Shown here piece by piece: positions 12,998 to 24,100 of a stretch of 64,000 nucleotides of DNA; the first letter of the stretch is position 1; each line of letters starts with the position of its first letter. A program made the translations under genes and the position numbers. A model generated the notes under the pieces. The model made no database searches. It saw only the letters and a list, made by a program, of their open reading frames with translations, and had not been told where the DNA came from. The stretch covers positions 315,831 through 379,830 of the forward strand of contig NW_004797722.1 of the NCBI RefSeq assembly GCF_000002075.1, given 5' to 3'. Source of the stretch: Aplysia californica (lineage: Eukaryota > Mollusca > Gastropoda > Aplysiida > Aplysiidae).

Positions 12998-13792
12998 CAG
13001 TTAGTGGAACTCAGATTCAACGAAAGGAGATGGATTTCCCGTTTTTTTCTCCTTTAAAATCAATTAAAATAACCCGGGTTCAACGAACACTATAATCAGC
13101 AAGTTTGGTTTCAACGAGGTCGCTTCAGGGTGAACAACCCTCACAGGCGTGGTTTTGCTCATTTTTCTCCCACAACGAACTTTATCTATTCCAGCAAACC
13201 ATCCATTGCCCCTGCATCGTGAACCATTATGCACTTAACCGATTGCATGCGACCAATCAGCGGCCTTCTTTCATACTAACACATGCGTTGTTGGCACGCG
13301 CACATCTACTCTTGCGTGTGTCGGGGTCGGATGGGGGGCCTGCTCACGTGTGACTGAGCATGCCAAAGGGGCACCATCGGTCCGGGCGTGGAAAGTCGCA
13401 GATACAAAAGCGCCACGGTCTTTTTTCCCCTGTGCAACTGATCATTATTACAATGATAAGCTAGTCTTGACCTAGATCTACATAGTGAATTGTGCGCTGG
13501 TCTATGGAATCAGAAGTTGCCGTATGCTAAGCTCTACACAGCAACACAATTTTTACTTTTTGGCAAATGATTGAGATGACACAGGCGTGCATTTGAACGT
13601 GTTGGCCTTTTTTTTTTTGCACAGCTCATAACATGCCGGCATTTCAGGCACCACTTGTTATTTCTCTTTATACATTACTTGCTCAGTGCCTGTAATTATC
13701 TACACAAAACTTCGTGTTTGCTATAAAGAACACTCGGATTCAACAAGATTTTAGGTCAGGCCCGGCGACGTCGTTGAATCCGAGTTCTACTG
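12998..13792. mobile_element. Tigger/pogo-like MITE, family A, copy 1
   Basis: The ends are CAG..TGGAACTCAGATTCAACG on the left and GTTGAATCCGAGTTCTACTG on the right, each next to TA, as expected for Tc1/mariner-type target sites. The motif CTCGGATTCAACGAG recurs several times just inside both ends. The interior carries no intact transposase. Other members lie at 24287-26491, 57018-57832 and, as a fragment, 29175-29457. The CAGT-type ends plus TA target point to the pogo/Tigger branch. Confidence 0.8.
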
Positions 13793-14404
13793 TAATGGGT
13801 TGTAAGGTCTTGTGCTTAGAAAAAAGTTTAAGACACACACACACACACAAGAGACTTTATAAAAAAGAGGACTCGCAAACTTTTCTTTCAGCGCTCAAGA
13901 ACTTATGCACTTTTGTACTACATACTACATGTTAAATGTACAGTGATCCTGAGTATTTTTCTTTTCTTTTCTTCAGTTGTTCTTCTCTGTCTTTTTCTTG
14001 TGTGGACGGTTGAGTTTGAGGGTGCCACTACTAATAGGTCATTGCTCTTTTTTCTTTCTTTCTGTTGACTCTATCGGCCTTTGTTGCTTTTTTCCTAGCA
14101 CCAAATGACCATTATAAAATTGTGTTAATGCATTTCTCTTTGTTACGTTAAAGGAATAAACATTTCTTTTTTTCATTATCTAAATAACCATTATTGTATC
14201 AATATTATTATTAATATTATGATTCCCTTTACTCAGCCATCTTGTATAGGCCCTCAGACATCATCAGGTTTTGGGGATGCCACCCGAACTCATCATGTGC
14301 TGTATTCTTTTATGCTGTTGACCCATAATGTACTGTTTTGTCTGTTTAATGTATGCCGTCAGCTCTGATCATGTGCTATTTTGTGTATGCCTTCAGACAT
14401 CATC

Positions 14405-14617
14405 ATGAACAAGTTCCAGGAAGGTCTCCAGCAGCAACGTCGACTCATTGAGCAGCTGAGGTGCGAGGCCCAGATCACCCGATTCCGTGTGTCCCAGTGC
14501 ATTGATGACCTCCAGAAGTACTGTGATACCCATATTGAGGAGGACTATCTGATCCGGGGCTTTAGCAAGCCCAGCGAGAACCCCTTCAAGGAAAAGGGCA
14601 GCTGCGCGATATTGTAG
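14405..14617 (+). CDS. G-protein gamma subunit, G-gamma-1-like (70 aa)
   Basis: This is the G-beta-gamma partner subunit for heterotrimeric G proteins, held on the inner face of the plasma membrane by a C-terminal prenyl group. The N-terminal coiled-coil helix reads LQQQRRLIEQLRCEAQITRF, followed by the second helix (CIDDLQKYCDTHIEEDYLI), the conserved NPFKEKGSC segment and the CaaX box CAIL (geranylgeranyl type). The pattern QQQR..EQLR.EA, EEDYL.GF and NPF.EK.SC resembles insect G-gamma-1 closely. The exon opens at 14397 after a CTTCAG acceptor. I chose the ATG at 14405 because the upstream in-frame ATG at 14381 lies before the acceptor, in the intron. The third codon positions are clearly GC-rich, in contrast to the AT-rich paralog 8.6 kb upstream. 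Both genes lie on the same strand. Confidence 0.92.
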   Translation: MNKFQEGLQQQRRLIEQLRCEAQITRFRVSQCIDDLQKYCDTHIEEDYLIRGFSKPSENPFKEKGSCAIL

Positions 14618-15585
14618 GAGCAGCCAGTATTTATATTGCCTTTCTCACCTTCGCCAATAACTTTTTGTACACCCAACACACTTGTAATTTTTTTTCATCG
14701 TAACTGAGAAGGTTGAATTTTGCTCTTGATTTTGGCATATGTATAGATGGCAAAATTAAAAAGATGATCTGCTCTTTGACTCTACACTCATTGTTTGCCT
14801 TTGTCAAAGTTCAGAATCTCAACTCAATTCCCCCCCCCCTCTGACAACTATAAAAATGACAACTATAAAATAGGAAGCCTTGAAAAAGAAAATTCATGTT
14901 GATGTCAACTGTGAAAAGTTGTGTGTAGTCTTTGTAGTTGAACAATTGTGGACAGTGTGTAGTCTTATGATCTTCATTCATAAATACATTTAAAAGAAAA
15001 TGAAACTGAATTAGACTCCTTCATTCAGCATCTTCTTGTGCTGTACTCCTCATGAAGTTTCGGTTCGTTTTCATGACCGACACACAATGAGGATGCGACA
15101 CATTAATAGAGAACCAAGATCAAATACATGGCTGTAACGAGCCTGAAAACTTTCATTTTTGCCTGTATGTATGTGTTGTTCGATGTTGTACTTGTATGTT
15201 AACTCCATGTTTGATCTAATTTCTGATTTTGGCAATGGAAGGAAAGGTCGAAAGAACCCCTTGGGTATAGTGTGTGCATTTAGTCCCCCCACCACCACTT
15301 TCAGTTGGTTTGCGTGGAATAGTGGTATGTTGCATTTGGCTATCTTATCTGCTCATGCCATGGATGTAGAAATAGTGAATTGTGAATTTGGTCCATAGAT
15401 TTTCTAAAACTACAATCATCAAACAAAAATATGAAGTAAATGGTGGATTTGGGAATAATTAATGTGTCATCATTTTCTATGAATTTTAGTCGTAAATTTT
15501 TAGATTGTAAGATTCAAAGATTTGGTTTTGTTCTTGTTATGAGTTCTTGTCAATGTTTGTATGACTGAGCACATTAAATGTGGAA

Positions 15586-15591
15586 AATAAA
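15586..15591 (+). terminator. Candidate polyadenylation signal, second G-gamma gene
   Basis: AATAAA (in GGAAAATAAAATC) lies about 970 bp past the G-gamma-1-like stop. Nothing contradicts its use, but it is not proven. Confidence 0.35.
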
Positions 15592-16182
15592 ATCTCAGAA
15601 AACAAAAGTTTCATTTGTGGAAATTTCTGCTTTTTGTGTGAAGCTTGTTTAGTATCATATGAGGTTGTTTAGTGTCGGATGAGGTATACCTCAGATGGAG
15701 AGCCAAAAGTCAAAGGACTCCTGTGACACCTGCATGAACCTGGTGATCTACATTTATTTAGATCAACCATTTTTAATAATGGCCGTCACACAAGTAAATT
15801 ATTCTGTTTCAGTTAAACTTTGAAATGAAAGGATATGTCCTTCTCCCCTGAAAAGATATGTAGATTTTTAAGTTCGTGCATGGTGTCACTAAAAAACAAT
15901 TGTTGTTTCCTCTTGTTCATACACGCAAAAAAATCCGCTTGGTCTTACGATAACGTTCCAATTCCAAAACTAGATTTCAAAAAGACCACTGTACAATATT
16001 TGTACCAGGCAGGGATTGCTCTAGCCTAGTGTGTTTCTTCCCAATATGTTTATAATTATTATTGTTAACATCTTTTTTAATTTTTTAATGGTATTAGGCT
16101 ACAGTGAACATCTCAAAGACTAAGACATTACAAAAGGAGAAAGAATAGGTAATACCCTTGTATGAACAGAGTCTTTACTTAA

Positions 16183-16428
16183 CCCTCTCCGTGCATCGTG
16201 TTTTACTACTGTATACATACGACGTGGGGAACTCTGTGCCATCACTTTCCAAAGAGGAAATTTACTTGTTAATCCGATCCGTACGCTTTGCATAGCATTA
16301 GCAGTGCGTCAAAATGATTTTTTTAGAAATACTGAAAGTTTCAAAGAGATCTTTGTACTAGAAGTATTCTAAAATGTGAAGAATACAACCCCGGGAGTAC
16401 AAAATGACCCCAGGGCGTACAGACAGGG
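16183..16428. mobile_element. TTAA-flanked piggyBac-like MITE 1 (246 bp)
   Basis: TTAA at 16179-16182 and at 16429-16432 flank an element whose ends are CCCTCTCCGTGC and its imperfect inverse GCGTACAGACAGGG. A TTAA target duplication with CCCT/AGGG termini is the hallmark of piggyBac-type cut-and-paste elements. It is too short to code for a transposase, so it is non-autonomous. Confidence 0.8.
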
Positions 16429-17654
16429 TTAAGGGAATAACTGTGGACTCTTTAAAACAGCTCCTCTGATAAATATCCCCGAGTGGTGCATATTTTTGCT
16501 TCCTGCTAAACATCCAGCTGCATGTCGAGTACCTCACAATCAGCTGAGTGTTGCTATTTATAGAGGTACCAGTATAATGGTGGTGGTTGTCAGGGAGAGT
16601 GATGTCACCTCTTTCTCCCTATTGGTTTGTCGAATGCCCAGCACCACTTCAAGATCCTGTTAAGTGGACACTTGTACTCACAACAGCTGAACCAGAACAG
16701 TAAATGTTGTCTATAGGAACGCTAGTTGAGCTGTGTCTACCTGAAGGATGTATTTGCCATGTTTTACATTTTAGAGCGGTGATTGGGCAAGGTGGAAGCA
16801 AAACATTGAATGAAAACATTGATACTAACTGACACGTGTGCATGTGTTAATTATATGAAAGTAAGCAGAATGGTAGTAGAACATTTTTCACACCCTCATC
16901 AGCACTATTTAGGTCATTGACTTGAGGAGGCCTGCTGCTTTGGCGCAGCATCAGGAATACCCTAGCCTGGGCTATATTGTACGATATTATCATCTCAGTC
17001 TTAGCTGAAAGATGATTAAGTTGAAATTTGTCCTCTCTTGGGGGGAAAAGAACATACATGTTGAAGAACTTACTCGATATGCTACAGATGTCAATATAAT
17101 GGATTGCTTCGCACATAGTTGATTCAGTTCTGATTTTTTGCTCGTCTTGGCTTGTCCTACAATTTGTAGTGAAATCAATGAAAAGATCAGGAAAGGTATT
17201 TTGTATTCATAATATAATACCACACAGCCGTAGATTGGAGAAGGCACAAAGGGGCACATCATCAAAACTGGTGTCTGTTGCTTGCATAGTGCTGCAACAA
17301 TGAGCGTACATAATCGATGTCCACATAATATTGATCAGTATAATTACTACAATCATGAAAATTAGACTTTGCTTTTTAGTGAAAACTGACAAAGGGGCTT
17401 AAGAATAAAGCTGATACTTGTTGCAAACACAGCATTGCAACAGAATGCATACTCATGTAATGTCCCCGTCGCATTATTGTTCTAACATATGCGAGTGCAA
17501 GCATGAGTTTTTGGCCTTGAAATGAAGGATTATGGGATATATAATTTCTGCTATAATTCATTGGATGCGAGGTCCATTGTGTGAACATCATAGACTCATA
17601 GAGGATAGGACGTGACGTTTAAAATATTTATTACCAACTTGACCAAAATTAAGT

Positions 17655-17812
17655 TAGTTTTAGTGTTTTATGGCACTTGCAACACAATAAGGTCATGTAA
17701 GTGCCGAAGATTAGAGGTGTTGCATGAGAATAACAAACACAAAAAAGAAGGAGGAGAGATAAGTCCGATAGATGCTTGATAGGAAAGAAGAAGCGAACAG
17801 CCCACCAAAATT
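17655..17812 (-). mobile_element. SINE-like repeat, family F, copy 1
   Basis: About 155 bp match 59905-60080. Shared strings are GCACTTGCAACACAATAAGG, AAGTGCCGAAGA, TAGAGGTGTT and AACAAACACAAAA, then a purine-rich GGAGGAGAGAT stretch. The left end (TTTTAGTGTTTTATGGCACTTGC) resembles the reverse-complemented 3' tail of the tRNA-SINE at 32551-32996, so the element is read on the - strand. Confidence 0.6.
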
Positions 17813-18768
17813 AAGTTAATCTAATTAAATTTTAAGATTTTACTCAATTAGCCTACATACATGTGTTAAGAAACAAGTTAGAAATTTATAAAAGGATCAT
17901 TTCATTTTCAGTAATGAATGGTTTATTTCATACAATCAGCATACACCCTTGTTTGTCAAAATTCAAAATCTTGACAGCAAAACAGTAGGCAATCCAGAAA
18001 ACAAGCCTAGCACTCGGCAATAACTTGAACTGGTACACACATGATGAATTCTGAATATTACCTGATGGCACTTATGGCTTATGGCTTGTTTCCTTCTGTC
18101 ATGAGATGGACAATACACTTACACAGCCCAGCATGACACAACAGAGTGACAAAAGATAGCCCACTTTCTATCTAAAAAGAGTCAAGCATAGACCCAAAAA
18201 AAGTGACATTTTTTTTTTCTCCAATTATCTGAGATCTCAATTTTGACCAAATCACACTCATAACTTGTTAAGTGCACAGCTGGATGAGCAACTCACTTCC
18301 AGGACCTGGACATGTGACCGAGGAGAGAACCACAGGTGACAGAGTCAATTTGACAATGTCAGGTTGATAGGCTAAGACTAATGCTAAGACTAAGAAGAGG
18401 ACTTCATACTTCACACTTACTTTCGAATAATCTTGGTGAATGACAGTGAATGTTGTTTAAGTACTTGAAGATGATATCGCGAGGACGCAGAAAAAACCAA
18501 AAAACAACCTTAGTGACTCGGTTCTAAAGATGATTAGGTTACAATCTTTTTATCGTGTGGTCATAATGTCATTACTGTGCAAACTTTTTAGAAAATCACT
18601 TTTTAGCAGAATTCACTTCAAATCTACAAACAACATGTCTATCTAAGGGCTTTTTGTCAGTTTCTACACACCCAAAATGACATGCAGTGGAGTCTAAGGA
18701 AAAAAATATTTTGCTTTTTAATGAAACTTGAGTTAATTTTAATTTCAACAGAATATGCAGTAAAATAG

Positions 18769-18940
18769 TTGAGGAGAGAGAGAGGGAGAGGGAGAAGGAG
18801 AGAGAGAGAGAGGGAGAAGGAGAGAGAGAGAGAGGGAGAGNNNNNNNNNNNNNNNNNNNNNNNNNNNNNNNNNNNNNNNNNNNNNNNNNNNNNNNNNNNN
18901 NNNNNNNNNNNNNNNNNNNNNNNNNNNNNNNNNNNNNNNN

Positions 18941-18974
<34 letters not shown>
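18769..18974. repeat. (GA)n/(GGGAGA)n microsatellite with an assembly gap
   Basis: Purine-only GA and GGAGA repeats run on both sides of 100 Ns (18841-18940). The round number suggests a gap of unknown true size. Any ORF across it is an artefact. Confidence 0.95.
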
Positions 18975-18977
<3 letters not shown>

Positions 18978-19243
18978 GCCTAAATTCTCATTGTAAACAA
19001 ATACATAATAGGATCTCTGACATCAACTTTTTCCCCTGTCCCTGCAACAGACAATACCCTATATTGCAACAAAGAACAAAACATTGAAGACCTCCACCAT
19101 TTTGAACACGGCATTTTGGGCCGAAGGGTACAGGCTCAACAAAGGCTACTGGATTAACGGCAGCAACAACATTGTAAAAAACTACATTGTAAACACAGGA
19201 AGGTTTGGCCCTGAACTAAATTAAGTACAAATAGTCAACTTAC

Positions 19244-19312
19244 CTCTTGTCCTGCAACTTTGACTTTGACTTTGAGGCCAACAAAGCTTATTCCAGTTTC
19301 AATTTCAATAAC
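19244..19312 (-). CDS. Orphan candidate coding exon, unknown gene
   Basis: On the - strand, TGTTTTACGTCAG| precedes and |GTAAGTTGAC follows a 69-nt block, so both splice consensus sites are very good. The block is open in phase 0 and reads VIEIETGISFVGLKVKVKVA followed by GQE. Alternating hydrophobic and charged residues look like a beta-strand segment. I do not recognise the protein, and no partner exons could be joined with confidence in the surrounding 5 kb. It lies downstream of ALG2 on the same strand, so it may be part of another gene whose other exons are too short to see, or a chance match. Confidence 0.3.
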
Positions 19313-19371
19313 CTGACGTAAAACATAAGACACAAGATTGCCCCTAGATTAGGACACTAGTCAGGTGAACA

Positions 19372-19617
19372 TCATCCAAACACCCCATCCACAAGTACCC
19401 ACCCAATTAATCTGTCCCCGTGGCTTTATGCACCCCGCATAATTTAGCAACATTTGATCATTTTTTTGCATAATTTCTGATAATTTTCCTTTATCATTCT
19501 TTGTTAAAAGTAACAGAATCGCATAGTTTCACATGTTTAGGCTCAGTTTGCATAATTTCCGAATTTTTCTGGCATAAAATGACGAGGACAGATTAATGCT
19601 GAGGTGGATGGGTGAAA
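19372..19617. mobile_element. Imperfect inverted-repeat MITE, about 245 bp
   Basis: The left side carries CACCCCATCCAC, then AATTAATCTGTCCCCGTGG and CTTTATGC. The right side carries the inverse order GGCATAAAATGACGAGG, ACAGATTAATGCTGAGG and TGGATGGGTG. The arms are about 45-70 bp and the centre is AT-rich. The superfamily is not clear. Confidence 0.6.
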
Positions 19618-20219
19618 TTCTCTTTTCTCATATTCCTGCTAGCAGTGTTAAGAGTTTGGGGAAAAACTGACTGATAACTTTTCATCTCACAGTGCAGCTA
19701 ATTTAATATTCACGGCCGTTTTATAGATACAAAGAACACGGAATCATCCCTTGCCCGACAGGCAGTCACATGCTGTTTTTGAAGATACTCTCTTATGTAC
19801 ACTGACTAGAGTCACTATAGCTGCTTCAGTTCTGGGTAGGGATCAATTTAGAGTTTTGGGTCATTTGAAAATTTACGTCCTTATCTGAGAAGACTACATC
19901 CTTGATCCTATCTACCATTGGATCAATTGGTGCAGAAAATCCTAGAATCCCCCCCCCAAGCGCTCATGCAGATCGAACTCTGAACTTTTGGGTTGACAGG
20001 CAAACACCATACCTGCTGAGATCCTGAATCCCCTAGGGGTGAAATAACCAGAAAGACTTTTACTTAGTCGAGCCACAAAATAATTTGAGAAACATTGCCC
20101 TCTTACAAAGAATAACCATCTAAGACAACAAAAAAAAAGAAAGAAAGAAAACAAAATAAAAAGAAAACAGGAAAAGTACCAGTATATATGAGGGAAAAAA
20201 AGGCAAGGAAAGTAAAGCT

Positions 20220-20225
20220 TTTATT
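20220..20225 (-). terminator. Candidate polyadenylation signal for ALG2
   Basis: TTTATT on the + strand (AATAAA on the - strand) lies about 0.9 kb after the ALG2 stop, just beyond the MITE at 20270-20713. If used, that MITE would be inside the ALG2 3' UTR. Confidence 0.35.
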
Positions 20226-20269
20226 GTTTGATAATTGCCACAGAAAAAACAAATTCATTCAAATATAAT

Positions 20270-20713
20270 ATGTGGCACGACGTGGTGGAATCAGGCACTC
20301 GTCAATTTTAGGGCAAATGGGGTTATTGGTATCAACTTAAAGCCTGTTCATCTGCCTTGCTTTTGGTGAAAAAAATATCCATCTATATTGAAAAGAAGTA
20401 AAGATATTTGCGACCAAAGGAGGGGAGGGTTGCCTGGTTTCAGAGGTAAAATTAATGAGAAAACGGCTGCCAGAGTTTAGTACCTTCCATAGCTTGAGAG
20501 TCCTTTGAAGATGATCATTTACATTTTATGTGCCTTTAATCAATGTTTTTCAGTAAAATCCACACAGAAATGTGTTTTTAAATCGACATAAAGGGTGTTG
20601 AGTCAAAAAAAGAAAATTAGGGAAAAAAAAAATTGCTTAACGGCAAGAAAAATGCTGGTTTCTTTGATTTCATTATTTTAACGAGCACCTGATTTCACCA
20701 TGATGCCTCACAT
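20270..20713. mobile_element. MITE family D, copy 1 (about 444 bp)
   Basis: Terminal inverted repeats of roughly 35 bp: the left end reads ATGTGGCACGACGTGGTGGA then ATCAGGCACTCGTCAA; the right end inverted reads ATGTGAGGCATCATGGTGAA then ATCAGGTGCTCGTTAA. Two further copies are at 42141-42581 (opposite orientation) and 45638-46071 (same orientation). Shared internal strings include GTTATTGGTATCAACT, AAGCCTGTTCAT and GGTGTTGAG. No coding capacity is seen. Confidence 0.8.
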
Positions 20714-21133
20714 GGGTACTGTTTGTCAAATGATTATGAACATGTGAATCAACGAGAACTCATAAAGGGTATAACAATTTTATAAGCAAAGAAGGTGAAA
20801 GATATCCATGAAACCAAGAAACTCCACAGCAAAAATAAATAAAAAAAACCCCCAAAAAACCACCAAAGAGAATCCACTTAGCAGCTGTTCATAATCATAT
20901 GCAATGTAATGAAAGCAGAAAAAAAATGTAGGACAGCAGCTAAGAATCAAAAACGGTCAGCAGCACACAGAGAGCATTGTTGCTGTCTGCATTACTGACA
21001 GACTTTGTAAGTTCTGACAATTACTGTACCTACACACATGGTAGGACCAGTTACTATAAAATGACATTCAAATAAATATATTATAGACATAAATGATGAA
21101 CTTGCAACCAACATTTAATAAGTCATAACTAGC

Positions 21134-24100
21134 TCATGAAGATTTTCCCGTCAACAACTCATTAATTACAGAATCCAGTTTGTCAGTAAATTGAATGAAT
21201 GAAAACATGGTTTCAATACGTTTCTTGCCTGCTTCTCCAAACGACTTAGAAAGATCTGGAGTATCAATAAATTTATACATAGCATCAGCAACAAGGTCAG
21301 AGTCGTTAGGACACAGAAATCCAGTGCTCTCGTGGGCGACAGTCTCCAAAGGCCCCCCACTGTTCATAGCTATCACAGGGCACTTCATGTACATTGCCTC
21401 AATGGGTACGATACCAAAGTGCTCATTCTCAGGAGTGTACAGAAGGCAGGATGAATACTTCAGCAGTGTTCGCTTCTGGGAGTCGCTGAACGACCTCAGG
21501 AAAGTCACGCTGCTCTCCAGTCCCAGCTCCTTGGCCATCAGCACCAGCTCCTTGTGAAGTTCCACATTTTCCGTCACTCGGTCGTCATAACCACCAGCCA
21601 TAATGAGGTGGGTATTCGCATCTGGATGCTCTTTCAAAAGTTTCCCTACAATGAAACAAAACCCAACAAAACAGTAAGTACTGAATTTGAATCATTCATA
21701 CTTTCCTCTTTACAACATTATTATTTGCAATTCCTGTAAAAACTGGAAAAGCATCATTAGGAAAATTAGAAAGGTTAGTATCAGTGACATCAATGAACTT
21801 AATCCCACACTTAAGAATTAGCCAAGGCGATAAATTCACACAATCAAGACTTCTTTTCTCATCTTCCGTTGCCCTTGACTTATCTTTTACTCATTGAAAT
21901 TAACTTTAACATACAAGACACCTTACATAGGTTTAGTCATCTTACTTGGAGAAACAAGCAATATAATTATTATAAAAGGAATGTACAAAAAATAACAAAC
22001 AACAACAGAAAAAGTTCTGTATTATGTAATAAAAGGATGCAAAATTCTTGATCGTCTCCGACTCCCGAGCTGGACAATACAGCATGTGATAAATGTGCTA
22101 CTTTTAAAGATGTCTGCTACATTCATGTGCATGTGCTCAATTACACACATTTTTCTACTCCCCAAAAAATGTCCCCAAAAGTCTAAAATCTCAAAACAAC
22201 GATTTTGTTGAACATGACAATGGACATGAGGTTTAACAAAGACAGCAGAGGATTTTCACTTTGTTTCTAAACCCCTTGATTCTTGAACACGTATTATATA
22301 TTCTAGTCCTCTTCTTACTAATTGTACAGCCCCTCTGGTGGTTGATCTTTCAAAAGACAAAGCTCTGGAACAGAATATGTACATAAAAAGTCTAGCAAGT
22401 CTTACTGGACTGTCAAAAAATTGTTTAAAAAAGCTACAAGGTGTGGTTTGATTTTATGGGGGAGGATATAATTAGGATAACAAATGCTAACACGTAATGT
22501 ACTGGACTAAGGGCTGTCAAAATATAGTTTACAAAGTTACAACTACAATGTGTGGTATAATTATATGGGGGAGAAATAGGATAACTGGGATGACTAATGT
22601 AAATGAAACACCCATTTTTCTAAATATGACTTTTGATAAAGTAATACCACCATCATATTCCTGTTGCTGATCAGCTAAACTAATAAAGTTCAAAGAGGAA
22701 AAGAACACATAAAAGTTGTTCTTGTCCTACCTGATAGGTAAGATAAGTGCAGCTTTTGCATGTGCTTCTCGTTACAGCCAGACTTACCAAAAGCTTTGAT
22801 CGCAAGTGGAAGATTCTTTTTTCTGTCATATCTGTTAATGGACAGAAAGACAGTCTTGACGCCGGAGGGTATCAAATCATCACTTGGGGGATCGACAGCT
22901 TTATCAAACGCAGAGAAGTCAGGTATAGGGTACAAAACCTGGGGCTGAATGTGGCGGAGACTTGAAAATGTGTCATGAAACACCTTAGCTGTGGAAGACA
23001 AACATTTCAATCAAGTAAGGGATTGTTAAAGCTTTGGCTTTGAGGGCCCTGGGCTAGCATCTGTGTTTGTTGCCATTCTTTTTCAAGCTTCCAATTCTCT
23101 GTGACGACATATATATATACACAGTCGAACCTGCCATAACGGAAACCTGCATAAAACGGAAACCTGTCTTAAAGGAATCTCCCCGCTCCCTCCTTGATAT
23201 ATTCCTCTTTAATTACCTGTATAAAACGGAAACCTGTCCAACGCGGAAACGGAAAGAAAAATCCGCTCCCTTCCGAGGGTTTCACCTGTCTAAGACGGAA
23301 AATGCTTTGCCCGCTCAGCCCTGATATGAAACAAAACTCGCAAGTTTAGTTCTGTCGGCTATAAACTTAACGCAATGGCCATGCTGCTGGACGAGGAAGG
23401 GGAGTAGGGGTGCAATTAGGGGGTAGATATTACCCCATCATGTGAGCCCTGAGCGATGCAGATGGTCAGTGTAGTGTGGGTGTTAAATCTCACGACTGCC
23501 CGTGAGAGTGCTCGAGTAGCGAGCCACTACGGAAACTTTCCTGAGTAGCCAGAAGCCAGAGGTGTGAAATTAGATTGACCAATGCCAGCCGAGAAAAGAG
23601 TTCCTCGAATCATTGTTACAATGATGGCAGTGAGGGGTGGCACCTTTGGGTGGGGCTAAGGGTGGAAGCAAAGGAGATGTTCAAACGTTTCTGTTTTTAA
23701 TAGGTCAGACAGTGGTCCTATGAAAAGCAAGCACTGGTGGTAATTGGACAAGTAAGACTGACGCATGTCATTATCAGACAGGATAGCAATTGAGAGGTGT
23801 GAAGTTTTGACCACTGCTTGCCGATCGGACAAGCCATCCTTGATCCCACCGGCTGGGCCTTTGAACCCCCCCCCCCCCTAAATTCCCCTGTCTAAGACGG
23901 AAAATGTCTAAAACAGAATTTTTTCCCCGCTCCCTTGCGATTCCGTCTTACACAGGTTCGACTGTATATAGAAATATGTTGATAGAGGTAACTTAATCTA
24001 AAGCACTAGAATTTCTTGTGCTCTGTTTTAACTAAGCATCCAGAATGTCATTTTTATAGCTACACAAAGCGTAAAAATGTGAAAAATAAGGTTACACAAC

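Noticed and set aside
18421-18470. Candidate - strand exon (YLNNIHCHSPRLFE) with a GTAAGTG donor
   Set aside because: The acceptor is weak and no phase-compatible partner could be linked to the exon at 19244-19312.
18769-18996. Glu/Arg-rich ORF across the GA repeat
   Set aside because: It is a translation of a dinucleotide repeat that crosses 100 Ns.
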